64,000 nt of DNA, from NCBI GenBank assembly GCA_002383375.1, contig DFYR01000062.1, positions 56,877-120,876 of the forward strand. The letters run 5' to 3'. Position 1 is the first letter of the stretch; every line of letters begins with the position of its first letter. The notes beneath the pieces were generated by a model. That model was not told the origin of the DNA. It saw nothing but the letters and a program-made list of their open reading frames with translations, and ran no database searches. Source of the stretch: Spirochaetaceae bacterium UBA4077 (GTDB taxonomy: Bacteria > Spirochaetota > Spirochaetia > Treponematales > Rectinemataceae). The translations under genes were made by a program, and so were the position numbers. Shown piece after piece: positions 1-8,388 of the stretch.

Positions 1-2
1 AG

Positions 3-173
3 GGTAAATCCATTCTCGCGGTGGACGGCGTACAGGCGGGTATCGGCGACATCGTCCTGGTGGTGGACGAAGGCGGTTCGGCGCGGAATGTGGTGGAAGA
101 CGAAGACGCCGTCACAATCAGAACCGCAATTTGCGGCATCGTCGATAGAATCGATATCGAGGAGAACACGTGA
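3..173 (+). CDS. BMC vertex shell protein, EutN/CcmL family (3' end only)
   Basis: The window opens inside this gene; 56 C-terminal residues are readable before the TGA at 171-173. They show the family pattern of a DGVQAGIGDIVLVV strand, a GGSAR turn and the closing GIVDRIDI strand, which is how EutN/CcmL pentamer subunits end. Known for the family: pentamers cap the vertices of the icosahedral protein shell of bacterial microcompartments. The stop overlaps the GTG of the next gene (GTGA), so the two are translationally linked. The rest of the shell and enzyme operon must lie upstream, outside the window. Confidence 0.82.
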   Translation, partial: GKSILAVDGVQAGIGDIVLVVDEGGSARNVVEDEDAVTIRTAICGIVDRIDIEENT

Positions 174-661
174 GCGATGAATTGAACAACAATGCCCAGG
201 ACAAGGTCCGCAGCGTAGCTATCGGATCCGATCACGGGGCAGTGGCGCAGAAAAAAATGCTCGTCCAATACCTCGAGCTCCTGGGTTACCGGGTGGCGGA
301 TGTCGGGTGCTTCGGCACCGACAAGGTCGATTATCCCGATATCGCCCAGGCGGTATGCAGAAAGGTTGTCAGCGGGGAGTGCGACCGGGGTATCGTGCTC
401 GACGGAGCCGGCATCGGCTCCTGCATGGCGGCGAACAAGATTCGGGGAATTCGAGCGGCGATGTGCTATGACCTACGAACCGTGGTGAATAGCAGAGAAC
501 ACAATAACGCCAACGTGCTCAGCCTCGGCGGCCCCTTGCATAAGCCTGAAGAGCTGGCCGAAATGGCACGCGTCTGGCTCGAGACACGATTCGCCGGAGG
601 ACGGCACATTGTACGGATCAACAAAATTATGGCCTTGGAGCGGGGAGGCTCGGAATACTGA
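170..661 (+). CDS. RpiB/LacA/LacB family sugar-phosphate isomerase, BMC-associated
   Basis: This 163-residue protein has the RpiB fold signature: GSDHGA near residue 19, VDYPDIA near 53, a GAGIG phosphate loop at 79-83 and a REHNNANVL segment containing His111. Family members interconvert aldose and ketose phosphates such as ribose 5-phosphate and ribulose 5-phosphate. The residue that is the catalytic Cys in E. coli RpiB (ICGTG) is Asp78 here (codon GAC at 401-403), so the proton-transfer chemistry or the substrate may differ. It starts with GTG inside the shell gene's stop and its own TGA shares a base with the deoC ATG, so it belongs to the BMC operon. RpiB next to DeoC is the hallmark pair of SPU-type microcompartments. 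Function as an isomerase is likely; the exact substrate is unknown. Confidence 0.85.
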   Translation: MSDELNNNAQDKVRSVAIGSDHGAVAQKKMLVQYLELLGYRVADVGCFGTDKVDYPDIAQAVCRKVVSGECDRGIVLDGAGIGSCMAANKIRGIRAAMCYDLRTVVNSREHNNANVLSLGGPLHKPEELAEMARVWLETRFAGGRHIVRINKIMALERGGSEY

Positions 662-1488
662 TGGATCAGAATCAACTTGTACAGAAAATCGTCGAGGAAG
701 TCCTTGCGAGGATGAACGCCAAGGCAGGCCAGGCAGCTGGCGCCGTTTTTCAACCCAAACCCGAAACAGCGACTCAGGCTGAGCCTGGAAAGCAGTCCTT
801 TGCCGACCCCGGCATTCTCCCTTCGGACCTGTCCCGTTACATTGACCATACCCTGCTGAAGCCTGAAGCCTCGGTGGAACAGATCAACACGCTCTGCGAC
901 GAGGCGGCAAAACATCACTTCTATTCCGTCTGCGTCAACTCCTCCTGGGTAGAACACTGTGTCAGAAGACTGGGCGGAACGGGGGTAAAAACCTGTGCCG
1001 TCGTCGGCTTTCCGCTGGGAGCCATGGATTCCAGGGCCAAGAGCTACGAGGCGCGCACCGCCGTCTCCAACGGAGCGAACGAGATAGACATGGTGCTCAA
1101 TGTCGGGGCGCTCAAGGCGGGCAACATAAAACTGGTCCGGGAAGATATGCTGGCCGTGCGCCGTGCCTGCAGGACGGGAATCCTCTTGAAGGTCATCATA
1201 GAAACCTGCCTGCTCAACGACGAAGAAAAAGTCATCGCTTGCCAGCTGGCTAAGGATATCGGAGCCGATTTTGTCAAAACATCCACAGGCTTCAGCAAGG
1301 GTGGAGCGACGGTGGCTGATGTGGCGCTCATGCGGAGGACGGTGGGCCCTACAATGGGAGTTAAGGCATCGGGAGGCATCAAGAGTTACGAAGATGCAGT
1401 CCAGATGATCAAGGCCGGCGCGACCAGGCTTGGCACGAGCTCCGGCGTACTCCTTATCAGCGGGCAGAAAAGCGCTGGCAGTTATTAA
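661..1488 (+). CDS. deoC: Deoxyribose-phosphate aldolase with N-terminal BMC encapsulation peptide
   Basis: Class I aldolase that cleaves 2-deoxyribose 5-phosphate to glyceraldehyde 3-phosphate and acetaldehyde. The barrel begins near residue 54 ([11 protein letters not shown]) and has Cys91 (SVCVN), Asp143 (EIDMVLNVG), the Schiff-base Lys206 (DFVKTSTGF) and Lys235 (GVKASGGI), so the active site is complete. Residues 1-19 form a short amphipathic helix ([18 protein letters not shown]) followed by an Ala/Pro/Gly/Gln-rich linker to about residue 52. Neither is part of the usual 220-260 residue enzyme; this helix-plus-linker layout is typical of peptides that target cargo into a BMC lumen. The ATG overlaps the rpiB stop (TGATG). 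Acetaldehyde produced inside the shell would explain the compartment (inference). Confidence 0.92.
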   Translation: MDQNQLVQKIVEEVLARMNAKAGQAAGAVFQPKPETATQAEPGKQSFADPGILPSDLSRYIDHTLLKPEASVEQINTLCDEAAKHHFYSVCVNSSWVEHCVRRLGGTGVKTCAVVGFPLGAMDSRAKSYEARTAVSNGANEIDMVLNVGALKAGNIKLVREDMLAVRRACRTGILLKVIIETCLLNDEEKVIACQLAKDIGADFVKTSTGFSKGGATVADVALMRRTVGPTMGVKASGGIKSYEDAVQMIKAGATRLGTSSGVLLISGQKSAGSY

Positions 1489-1512
1489 GCTTTTTTATAG
1501 GGGAGCATTAAA

Positions 1513-2268
1513 ATGATCGGTCCAAGGTTCATAGGCAAAGTTGCCCTCATAACCGGTGCAGGTCAGGGGATTGGCAGGCAGATAGCCATTGATCTGGCCG
1601 AGGAAGGCGCGCGGGTGATTGTATGCGATATCAAGGCTTCCTATGCCGACGACGTGGTAAAGGAAATCAAGGGAATGAACGGCGATGCCGCTTCCGAGAT
1701 CTGCGACGTATCCGAAAGACAACAGATCGACGAAATGATTAATAGAATCGTCGCCGTCTACGGCCGATTGGACATAGTGGTCAATAATGCCGGAATACTG
1801 ATTCCCGCAACAATAGAAGAGACTACCGATAAACTCATCGATGATACGATAAACATCAATTTGAAGGCTGTGCTTTGGCTGATACGCGCCGTCACACCCC
1901 TAATGAAAAAGGCTAAGTACGGAAAAATCGTCAACATTGCCTCGATCACCGGCAAAAATGGGGATAACACATCCACCTTCGTCTACGGAGCCACCAAGGG
2001 TGCTGTCATGTCCATAACGCGATCGGTAGCACGCCAGTTGGGCCCCCACGGCATTACCTGCAACGCCGTCGCTCCCCATGCGATCATGACACCAATGATG
2101 ACTTACTGGGATGATGCGAAAAAACACAGCATCTCGGATAAGATCCCAGTCCGAAGGCTCGGGACACCCAGCGATGTCTCGAGAGCGGTCTTATTCCTCG
2201 CCGCTGACGAATCCTCCTTTATCAACGGAGAAGTGGTCAATATAAACGGCGGATACTACATGGATTGA
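1513..2268 (+). CDS. SDR-family NAD(P)-dependent oxidoreductase
   Basis: Classical short-chain dehydrogenase of 251 residues. It shows the Rossmann nucleotide motif TGAGQGIG near residue 14, NNAG near residue 90, the catalytic Ser in NIASITG and the YGATK pair (Tyr and Lys of YxxxK), and the C-terminal FINGEVVNINGGYY. A GGGGAG ribosome site lies about 8 bases before the ATG, and the gene is 24 bases after deoC, so it probably closes the BMC operon. Known SDRs of this type oxidise sugars, sugar alcohols or hydroxyacyl compounds. No encapsulation-like extension is visible, so a cytosolic polyol or sugar dehydrogenase is as likely as a lumen enzyme. The substrate cannot be read from sequence. 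Confidence 0.82.
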   Translation: MIGPRFIGKVALITGAGQGIGRQIAIDLAEEGARVIVCDIKASYADDVVKEIKGMNGDAASEICDVSERQQIDEMINRIVAVYGRLDIVVNNAGILIPATIEETTDKLIDDTININLKAVLWLIRAVTPLMKKAKYGKIVNIASITGKNGDNTSTFVYGATKGAVMSITRSVARQLGPHGITCNAVAPHAIMTPMMTYWDDAKKHSISDKIPVRRLGTPSDVSRAVLFLAADESSFINGEVVNINGGYYMD

Positions 2269-2359
2269 TAAAATAGCTGGGATATCTGCGAAAAGAATTA
2301 AAACAGACCTACCGTCTTACATCAATATAACCACAAACCAAAGCAATAAGAGAAATGAC

Positions 2360-2405
2360 ATGGCAGGGAAGAAGCATAATGGTAAAAAAAGCTCCCCCCT
2401 GCCAT
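2360..2405. terminator. Possible bidirectional terminator hairpin
   Basis: Nine-base perfect inverted repeat (ATGGCAGGG at 2360-2368, CCCTGCCAT at 2397-2405) with a 28-base spacer, in the 153-base gap between two convergent genes. The long loop and poor U-tract make this only a candidate. Confidence 0.3.
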
Positions 2406-2421
2406 TACAACTCAACCTAAG

Positions 2422-3372
2422 TTACATTGCGAGATACTTTTCGACGTTTTCCTTGGTCACGATTCCAAGATCAACAGGGATCAATGCGGGCAGTTTCTGT
2501 CCGTCGAGGAACTTAGCCGCGGCTTCAACGGCAGTGTAGGCCTGGAGCCAGAAGTTCTTGAATACTGTGGTATTCAGCTTTCCTTCTTTAATCGAGGCCA
2601 TGGCATCCTTATTCCCGTCGATTCCGCCGATAAAGATCTTTCCGAGCTTGCCAACCTCTTCTACGGCTTTTACCGCGCCCAAGGCCATCTCATCGTTGCA
2701 TGAGAAGATGATTTTCAAGTTCGGATAGGTTATCAGCATATCCTGGGTAACCTTGTAGCCGGTGGCTCTGTCGAACTTGGCTTCCTTCTTGTCCACTAAT
2801 TTGATGCCTGGGTACTTGGCAAAGGTATCCTCGGCGCCCTTTGTCAGATCGATCGTCACCTGACCGCCTGAGGGACCCTGAAGAATGATCGCCTCTCCTG
2901 AACCGTTGGCCAAGCGAGCCAGTTCTGTGGCGCACAACGTTGCGCAGGTAATGTTGTCGGCGACCACGAAGGTTTCGCTATTCGCCCTGCCGCTCTCATT
3001 ATTGATCTTTGTGTTGAGGTTGATCACTGGGATCTTAGCCTTGTTCAGCTCCGTGACGGCGGGAACGATTCCCTTGGAGTCCGCCGGGGTGAGTATCATA
3101 ATATCCTTGCGCTTGGCGATCGCCTGCTGCACCAGCTGAATCTGCTCATCGTTGTTGTTAGAAACAATTGGTGCGACCACTTCGATCTGCATTCCAAAAT
3201 CTTTGGCTGCGGCTTTAGCTCCTTCCGCCGCCTGTATCCATACCGGGTTTGTCAAATCCTTTAATATCAATGTTGCTTTCTTTCCGACAGCTCCAGGATA
3301 TGGTGCGGCAGAAACACTGAAGACAGAGATTGAAAAAAGAACGACCAGGAAAACCGTGAAGGCTTTTTTCAT
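2422..3372 (-). CDS. Sugar ABC transporter substrate-binding protein (RbsB/RhaS type)
   Basis: Periplasmic sugar-binding protein of about 316 residues. It begins with a Lys-rich, hydrophobic signal peptide ending in SVFSVSA before APYPG. The body has the type I fold pattern of the ribose/galactose-binding group: IQLVQQAIAKRKDIMILTPAD in the first lobe, FSCNDEMALGAVKAVEE in the hinge region and IGGIDGN near the ligand site. The ATG at 3372 was chosen over an upstream in-frame start because AAAGGAGGAA lies directly before it and it gives a proper signal peptide. It is the last gene of a minus-strand operon after the ATPase and two permeases. Beside a DeoR regulator and a rhamnose mutarotase the layout resembles rhizobial rhaRSTPQUK, so rhamnose or a related deoxysugar is a reasonable guess, not shown. 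Confidence 0.88.
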   Translation of the reverse strand: MKKAFTVFLVVLFSISVFSVSAAPYPGAVGKKATLILKDLTNPVWIQAAEGAKAAAKDFGMQIEVVAPIVSNNNDEQIQLVQQAIAKRKDIMILTPADSKGIVPAVTELNKAKIPVINLNTKINNESGRANSETFVVADNITCATLCATELARLANGSGEAIILQGPSGGQVTIDLTKGAEDTFAKYPGIKLVDKKEAKFDRATGYKVTQDMLITYPNLKIIFSCNDEMALGAVKAVEEVGKLGKIFIGGIDGNKDAMASIKEGKLNTTVFKNFWLQAYTAVEAAAKFLDGQKLPALIPVDLGIVTKENVEKYLAM

Positions 3373-3425
3373 CTTCCTTCCTCCTTTAGACTTTATCCTT
3401 CTCATGCAAAAGCATGTACGGGATT

Positions 3426-4370
3426 CTACAGTTGGAGATAGTTCGCGTATCTCTGCTTAGCCATTTCGAGCAAGGCTGAAACCACTATTACCAATCCAAA
3501 TACCGCATCCTGCCACAAGGTTGATACCTTCAACACATTGAGGCAGTTCATAAGAAATACCATTATCAGCACGCCAATGACGGTATTCCCGACTCCCCCC
3601 TTCCCTCCTTGAAGAGATGTTCCCCCAATCAGCGTAGCTGCCAATGCTTGAAGACCAAAATTCTTGCCGAGAAAAGCCTCTGCGCAATCCAGCCTCGCTA
3701 CGTACAATAATCCTGAGGTTGAAGCCAAAACGCCGGAAATCATGTAAACGATTATTATCAGCAGATCGGTATTTACGCCTGTTAGCCGTGAGACCTTTGT
3801 ATTCGCCCCTGTCGAATAGACGTTTCGACCAAATACCGTTTTTTGGAAAACAAACATTAGAATAAGAAGAATAGCCACCGAGATATATACCAGGTTGGAG
3901 ATACCCAAGAAACTGCCGTCGGCGATGATTTTAAAATCATTGCTAAAATGATAAATCATCGCACCGCTCATCATGATATACACGGCTCCTCGTATGACCC
4001 AGTCCATGCCGTAGGTCGCTATGAATGGATTGACTTTGGCTTTTGTTATCAACAGCCCGTTCAGCAAGCCAAGCCCGGCGCCTATCAGTAGACACACGGC
4101 TATTCCGAGAAAAATCTGATCCTTGATTATCAGAAAAGCAGCTGCGCATGTTGAGAATGCGGCAACCGATCCGAGCGAGAGGTCCAGCCCCCCGGTGATC
4201 ACCGCAAGCGTCATCCCAAAACTGTAGATCATGACGAAGGGAGCCTGGATCATGATCATGTTTTTTATATTCTGGAGCGGATCTTGGGTGACGCTACTCG
4301 ACACGGAGAGAATGGCAAATAGAAGGATTATCTTGTAGTAGTTCAATGCAAAGCCGGCTATCCTTTTCAT
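3426..4370 (-). CDS. Sugar ABC transporter permease (RbsC/RhaP type)
   Basis: Inner-membrane permease of 314 residues with 8-10 hydrophobic segments. It contains the family landmarks GLDLSLGSVAA near residue 60 and the cytoplasmic coupling-loop region around ALAATLIGGTSLQGGKGGVGNT. The ATG at 4370 overlaps the stop of the upstream permease (ATGA) and has GAAGGA in front; the longer in-frame extension would run into that gene and is rejected. RbsC-type permeases normally act as dimers. Two different permeases encoded in tandem suggests a heterodimer, as in rhamnose and autoinducer-2 transporters. Confidence 0.9.
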   Translation of the reverse strand: MKRIAGFALNYYKIILLFAILSVSSSVTQDPLQNIKNMIMIQAPFVMIYSFGMTLAVITGGLDLSLGSVAAFSTCAAAFLIIKDQIFLGIAVCLLIGAGLGLLNGLLITKAKVNPFIATYGMDWVIRGAVYIMMSGAMIYHFSNDFKIIADGSFLGISNLVYISVAILLILMFVFQKTVFGRNVYSTGANTKVSRLTGVNTDLLIIIVYMISGVLASTSGLLYVARLDCAEAFLGKNFGLQALAATLIGGTSLQGGKGGVGNTVIGVLIMVFLMNCLNVLKVSTLWQDAVFGLVIVVSALLEMAKQRYANYLQL

Positions 4371-5338
4371 AGCTTTATCCTTCTTTTTTCTTCCGCCTTT
4401 CTCCGCTCGTTGATAGACACGTCTGCAACGATCGCTATAAGGATTGCCAGTCCTATGAGGGCATATTGCCAAGCAGGAGTAAATCCGAGCATGCTCAAGC
4501 CATTTTTTAAAATGGCGAGGAACATTGCGCCGATAAGCGTACCCAGCAATCCTCCTTTTCCGCCTTCGAAGGGGGTGCCTCCTATTAATACTGTAGCTAT
4601 GACGCTGAACTCATACCCGTCGCCGATGGTCGCATTGCCGCTATTCGCCTTCCCTGACATGAATATTCCCCCGACAGCTGCAAGGACACCGGCGATAACA
4701 TAGGTCAGCAAATAGACGTTCGAAGTCTTGATCCCCGATAGTCGAGCGACTTGTTCAGATCCACCTATCGAATAAATCTTGTATCCGAACTTAGTTTTCG
4801 TTGATAAGAAAAACATTATAATCAAAAGGATTGCGGCAAACCAAACAATGAAGAAAAGACCGAAAATCTTGCCCGTGCCGATGAACAGCAAAACATCACT
4901 GTCGCTGCTGATTATGTCTCCATTGCAGGCAACGAGAGCCAGCCCTTTTGCAATACTCATCGTCGCAAAGGTTGCGACAAAGTGGTTGAGATTCAGTACC
5001 CCAACCAGATAGCCATTCAAAAAACCTATAATCGCACCAGCCAGAAGTCCTGCAAGGAGGGCGAAAACAATGTTGAATCCATAGGATAATAAGAGTGTCG
5101 TTACTATCGATGCCAGCGACATGACCGATCCCGCCGACATGTCGATTTTTCCTAAAAGAATAACCAACGTCATGCCGGAGGCTACTACCATCAGAATAAG
5201 AAGATCTTTCAATACATTGTGCAGATTATACCAGCCGAAGAATCCTTCTGCGGCAAAGGACATAAAAATAAAAAGGACCAGAACTCCTGCGAGAAGACCT
5301 GTAATTTCCCTGTATCTTGAATAATTGTTTTTCTTCAA
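4367..5338 (-). CDS. Sugar ABC transporter permease (RbsC/RhaQ type), TTG start
   Basis: Second RbsC-family permease, 323 residues. It is strongly hydrophobic, with GKIDMSAGSVMSLASIV near residue 65 and the conserved loop VIATVLIGGTPFEGGKGGLLGT near 250. The apparent start is TTG at 5338, preceded by GAGGGG about 8 bases upstream. The C-terminus ends in a basic tail (NERRKAEEKRR) on the cytoplasmic side. Its stop overlaps the ATG of the next permease and it follows the ATPase by 18 bases. It is likely the heterodimer partner of the permease encoded just downstream. Confidence 0.9.
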   Translation of the reverse strand: MKKNNYSRYREITGLLAGVLVLFIFMSFAAEGFFGWYNLHNVLKDLLILMVVASGMTLVILLGKIDMSAGSVMSLASIVTTLLLSYGFNIVFALLAGLLAGAIIGFLNGYLVGVLNLNHFVATFATMSIAKGLALVACNGDIISSDSDVLLFIGTGKIFGLFFIVWFAAILLIIMFFLSTKTKFGYKIYSIGGSEQVARLSGIKTSNVYLLTYVIAGVLAAVGGIFMSGKANSGNATIGDGYEFSVIATVLIGGTPFEGGKGGLLGTLIGAMFLAILKNGLSMLGFTPAWQYALIGLAILIAIVADVSINERRKAEEKRRIKL

Positions 5339-5356
5339 GACAAACCCCTCATATGC

Positions 5357-6841
5357 TTACACACAGGCCGCAAGAATTTTTTCCTGCGTCGCTTCGGTTC
5401 TCGAGAACTCTGCTGTTACCTTGCCGTCTTTAAGCGTATAGATCCGATCGCACATCCCAATCAATTCCGGCAAGTCGGAAGAAATCATCAGTATAGCTTT
5501 TCCCTTTCCAACCAACTGACTCATGATCGCGTATATTTCAGCCTTCGCGCCGACATCGATCCCTCTGGTAGGTTCGTCGAAAATCAGGATTTCGCAATCC
5601 GCGCACATCCATTTTGCTATGACCACTTTTTGCTGATTTCCGCCGCTCAGCAGCTTTACCAGCTTGTTCACCGATGGCGCCTTGATGTTCAATTCTTCCT
5701 TATATTTTGAGGCGACCGACAATTCTATTTTCTTGGAAATAACCGAGGATTTGAAAAGTCTGGGTAAAACGGCATGAATGATATTATGCCGTATGGACAT
5801 TTCTACTATGGCGCCTTCTTCTTTCCTGTCCTCAGGAACCAGGCCGATCCTTAGCCGGGTAGCCCTTTGCGTATTCATTTTATTGTATTTTTTTCCATAG
5901 ACATACACGGAGCCTTTTTCTATTGCATCTTCACCGAAGATTGTTTTTGCTATCTCAGTTCGACCGGCACCGACCAATCCGGAGAGCCCAACAATTTCTC
6001 CTCTACGCAGATTTATATTCACTTCGGAAAAACGCTTGGCCCCAAGGTTTTCAGTTCTCAAGACTTCTTCGCCATGGGTATGGTAGTGCCTTTCATACTG
6101 GTCTTTGATCTCTCTTCCCACCATCATGCGAATGATTTGATCTATGCTAGCATCTTCTATGCTTAAGCTTCCTACGACCTTCCCGTCCCTGAGAACGGTC
6201 AAAGTGTCTGCTATCTGCTTTATCTCTTCCAGCCGATGAGAGATATATATAATGGATACCCCCTCGGATCTCAATTTTTTGATTATTTCAAAAAGCTTGG
6301 CTGTTTCTTTTCGCGTCAGCGTTGCCGTAGGTTCATCCATGATGAGTACTTTCGATTCAAAGCAGAGCGCCTTTGCGACTTCGACCATTTGCTGCTGCGC
6401 TATCCCCAGATTATAGACCAGGGTACGGGGGTCCAGGTCGAGCCCCAGATATTCCAGCAGCTCTTTGCTTCTTTTACAGATATGTTCATAATCGATCGTC
6501 TTCAAGAAATGAGACTTTATTGGTTCTCTTCCTAAAAATATGTTTTGCCCGATTGTTCTATGAGGCAGCAAATTGAATTCTTGATGGATTATGCTGATGC
6601 CAACACTGAGCGCTTTTTGAACGCTGTTGATCTGAACCGGCGCCCCTTCGAAGAATAACTCGCCCTTGTCTTTCTTGTACACGCCAGAAATTATTTTCAT
6701 GAGCGTGGACTTGCCCGCGCCATTCTCGCCGACGATTACATGAACCTCGCCCTTTTTTATACACATATTGATATCTTCGAGAACCGGGACTCCTGAGAAG
6801 CTTTTACTGATATTCCGAATCTCCAATATAGTCTCGTCCAC
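5357..6841 (-). CDS. Sugar ABC transporter ATPase, tandem-domain RbsA/RhaT type
   Basis: A 494-residue protein with two ABC domains. The first has Walker A GENGAGKST, the LGIAQQQMVEVAKAL signature region and Walker B VLIMDEPTA. The second has a modified Walker A (GLVGAGRTE), signature LSGGNQQKVVIAKWM and Walker B ILIFDEPTRGID. A degenerate second Walker A is normal for this family. I place the start at GTG 6839-6841, directly after GGGGGATAGGG, because it gives the family's usual N-terminus (ETILEIRNISKSFSGV). The 57-residue in-frame extension upstream lacks similarity to ABC proteins. It energises uptake by the two downstream permeases. Confidence 0.92.
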   Translation of the reverse strand: MDETILEIRNISKSFSGVPVLEDINMCIKKGEVHVIVGENGAGKSTLMKIISGVYKKDKGELFFEGAPVQINSVQKALSVGISIIHQEFNLLPHRTIGQNIFLGREPIKSHFLKTIDYEHICKRSKELLEYLGLDLDPRTLVYNLGIAQQQMVEVAKALCFESKVLIMDEPTATLTRKETAKLFEIIKKLRSEGVSIIYISHRLEEIKQIADTLTVLRDGKVVGSLSIEDASIDQIIRMMVGREIKDQYERHYHTHGEEVLRTENLGAKRFSEVNINLRRGEIVGLSGLVGAGRTEIAKTIFGEDAIEKGSVYVYGKKYNKMNTQRATRLRIGLVPEDRKEEGAIVEMSIRHNIIHAVLPRLFKSSVISKKIELSVASKYKEELNIKAPSVNKLVKLLSGGNQQKVVIAKWMCADCEILIFDEPTRGIDVGAKAEIYAIMSQLVGKGKAILMISSDLPELIGMCDRIYTLKDGKVTAEFSRTEATQEKILAACV

Positions 6842-6980
6842 GATCCCTATCCCCCAGCACTTCGCATCGGACCATGCTGTTACTACCACAGGGCCAATAC
6901 GCCAATAATGTAAAACAAGGCGTGTAAGGAGCGCTTGAAGCACATCGGCAGATGACCGAACAGCTCCAGCAGATGTTAAT

Positions 6981-7009
6981 ACTCTAACATCGCTATCACC
7001 AGCAGTCAA
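6981..7009 (-). promoter_or_regulatory. Candidate sigma70-type promoter for the sugar ABC operon
   Basis: On the minus strand TTGACT (7009-7004) and TAGAGT (6986-6981) are 17 bases apart. A start near 6974 would leave a leader of about 130 bases before the GTG of the ATPase gene. The surrounding gap 6842-7105 is AT-rich near the deoR end and shows no other convincing feature. Confidence 0.4.
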
Positions 7010-7105
7010 CATTTTATTCTAAGTGATGATGTATTTTTACCATTACAATGTTAGTACATAGGCATGTTTTTATATAAAAAATATGTAATTTTTAAGAACA
7101 ACAAC

Positions 7106-7870
7106 TTAAACGATTATAAGGTTGATCCCCTTATCGAGAATCATTTTTTTATATGCTTCTTTTATGCCGGCATCGGTGATGATCGTGTCCATCTCCGTAA
7201 GGTCGGCATACTTTGCATACCAAGCTTTTCCGAATTTGGATGAGTCGACAAGGAGGATTTTCTGCTCGCTTACGCTCAGGGCAGCTTTTTTTATATTGAT
7301 CTCATAGGACTCCGCAGTCGTGATTCCAACGAAATCGGTCACTCCGCGGGCCGCCATAAATGCCTTATTGATGCTCGCTCTCTTTATCAACGAAGCACCT
7401 TCTTCGCTCTCGAACATTTTAGTGTTCTTGTGATAATAGCCTCCGCACGCGACGACATTTAAATATTCTTTTTCGCATACACTATTAATTATATTTAGGG
7501 CATAGCAATAAACAGTATGGTCGCTTCCTTCGGGGATATAATCGACAATACTGCTCGTCGTTGATCCTGTATCTATTAAGATGACATCATGGGGTTCTAT
7601 CAAGGAGGCGGCCTTCTGGGCGATTCTTTTTTTAATTTCGGTCTTTCTGATCAATTCATTGTCTATGCGATAGTTGCCTTTTTCCGGAGCATCGATCCCC
7701 GCATTGAGAGACACCCCGCCGTAAAAAGTCTTAACCTTGCTGGCTTTCGCCAGCAAGGCAACATCACGGCGTATGGTCATTTCGGACACATGGAGGTCCC
7801 GAGCCAATTGCTTTATAGTGAGGATCCGATTTTTTTCTAAAAATCCCAAAAGCTGATCTCGTCTGTCCAT
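7106..7870 (-). CDS. DeoR-family transcriptional regulator
   Basis: Sugar-responsive repressor of about 254 residues. The N-terminus carries the DeoR winged helix-turn-helix (RRDQLLGFLEKNRILTIKQL then HVSEMTIRRDVALL). The C-terminal DeoRC sensor domain has the family marks DTGSTTSSIVDYI, a central ACGGYYHKNTKMFEG-like segment (reading ACGGYYHKNTKMFESEEG here) and VDSSKFGK. DeoR sensors bind phosphorylated sugars, often the product of the pathway they control. The ATG at 7870 is preceded by AGGGGGAG; an upstream in-frame GTG at 7888 is possible. It lies directly upstream of the ABC importer on the same strand, the rhizobial RhaR arrangement, so it probably controls that importer and nearby sugar operons. 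Confidence 0.88.
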   Translation of the reverse strand: MDRRDQLLGFLEKNRILTIKQLARDLHVSEMTIRRDVALLAKASKVKTFYGGVSLNAGIDAPEKGNYRIDNELIRKTEIKKRIAQKAASLIEPHDVILIDTGSTTSSIVDYIPEGSDHTVYCYALNIINSVCEKEYLNVVACGGYYHKNTKMFESEEGASLIKRASINKAFMAARGVTDFVGITTAESYEINIKKAALSVSEQKILLVDSSKFGKAWYAKYADLTEMDTIITDAGIKEAYKKMILDKGINLIIV

Positions 7871-7953
7871 CGCTCCCCCTAACCGCACTTCGCCCTTATT
7901 TAAGCTTCGTGCCTATTTTGTGCTAGGGCTTTTATCAAATTATCCAAAATCAT

Positions 7954-8304
7954 TCAATAAGGATCGAGTTTCCCGGCTAGCTGCTGGTTTAGGTCAAAAA
8001 TCTTCTCCAATGTTTCCACATCGCCCGAACCGTCAATTTTGGGAGAAATCTTATAAGCATTCTTTAGCCTTGCATTCCATTTAGGGCAGGTTTCATTTGC
8101 TCCCCAGATTCGGTATACCTCATTGATATCTTCACATTCATAAAAAAGTATCGAAAAATTCTTATACCGATAAATCACTAATTCATCAGCCCCGGCTTCC
8201 TTAAGACCTTTGAGCGTTTCGGGCCAGGGATTCTTATGCAAGGCGATATAATCATCCATCTGGTCTTCATTGATCTCTATGACAAAACAATACCGTTTCT
8301 TCAT
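7954..8304 (-). CDS. rhaM: L-rhamnose mutarotase family protein
   Basis: Small dimeric ferredoxin-like enzyme of 116 residues that interconverts alpha and beta anomers of L-rhamnose or similar sugars before isomerisation. Family marks are KRYCFVIEINEDQMDDYIAL at the N-terminus, then HKNPWPE, where the His and Trp-Pro-Glu form the sugar site, and IYRYKNFSILFYECED. The ATG at 8304 has GGGAGAAAGCG before it and begins at the family's usual position; an 11-residue upstream extension is dropped. It sits 85 bases downstream of a rhamnose-isomerase-like gene on the same strand, which supports a role in deoxysugar catabolism. Confidence 0.82.
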   Translation of the reverse strand: MKKRYCFVIEINEDQMDDYIALHKNPWPETLKGLKEAGADELVIYRYKNFSILFYECEDINEVYRIWGANETCPKWNARLKNAYKISPKIDGSGDVETLEKIFDLNQQLAGKLDPY

Positions 8305-8347
8305 ACGCTTTCTCCCGTTTAAAAATAAAATCGACAAAACAAAGCCG

Positions 8348-8366
8348 CATCAAAAATCGCTTGATG
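8348..8366. promoter_or_regulatory. Dyad CATCAA-N7-TTGATG upstream of the mutarotase gene
   Basis: Six-base arms (8348-8353 and 8361-8366) in the 84-base gap between the isomerase stop and the mutarotase start. The same CATCAAA/TTTGATG words occur in the promoter at 10583-10608, but with the opposite inside-outside order, so it may be an operator or only a small hairpin. Confidence 0.3.
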
Positions 8367-8388
8367 TTTGAAAAAACCTAAAATAGAC

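Noticed and set aside
3403..3416. CATGC-AAAA-GCATG hairpin between the binding-protein and permease genes
   Set aside because: Five-base stem; too small to assign a function.
6842..7012. 57-residue in-frame N-terminal extension of the sugar ABC ATPase
   Set aside because: No ABC-like sequence, it contains the candidate promoter, and GTG 6841 has a better ribosome site and the normal family N-terminus.
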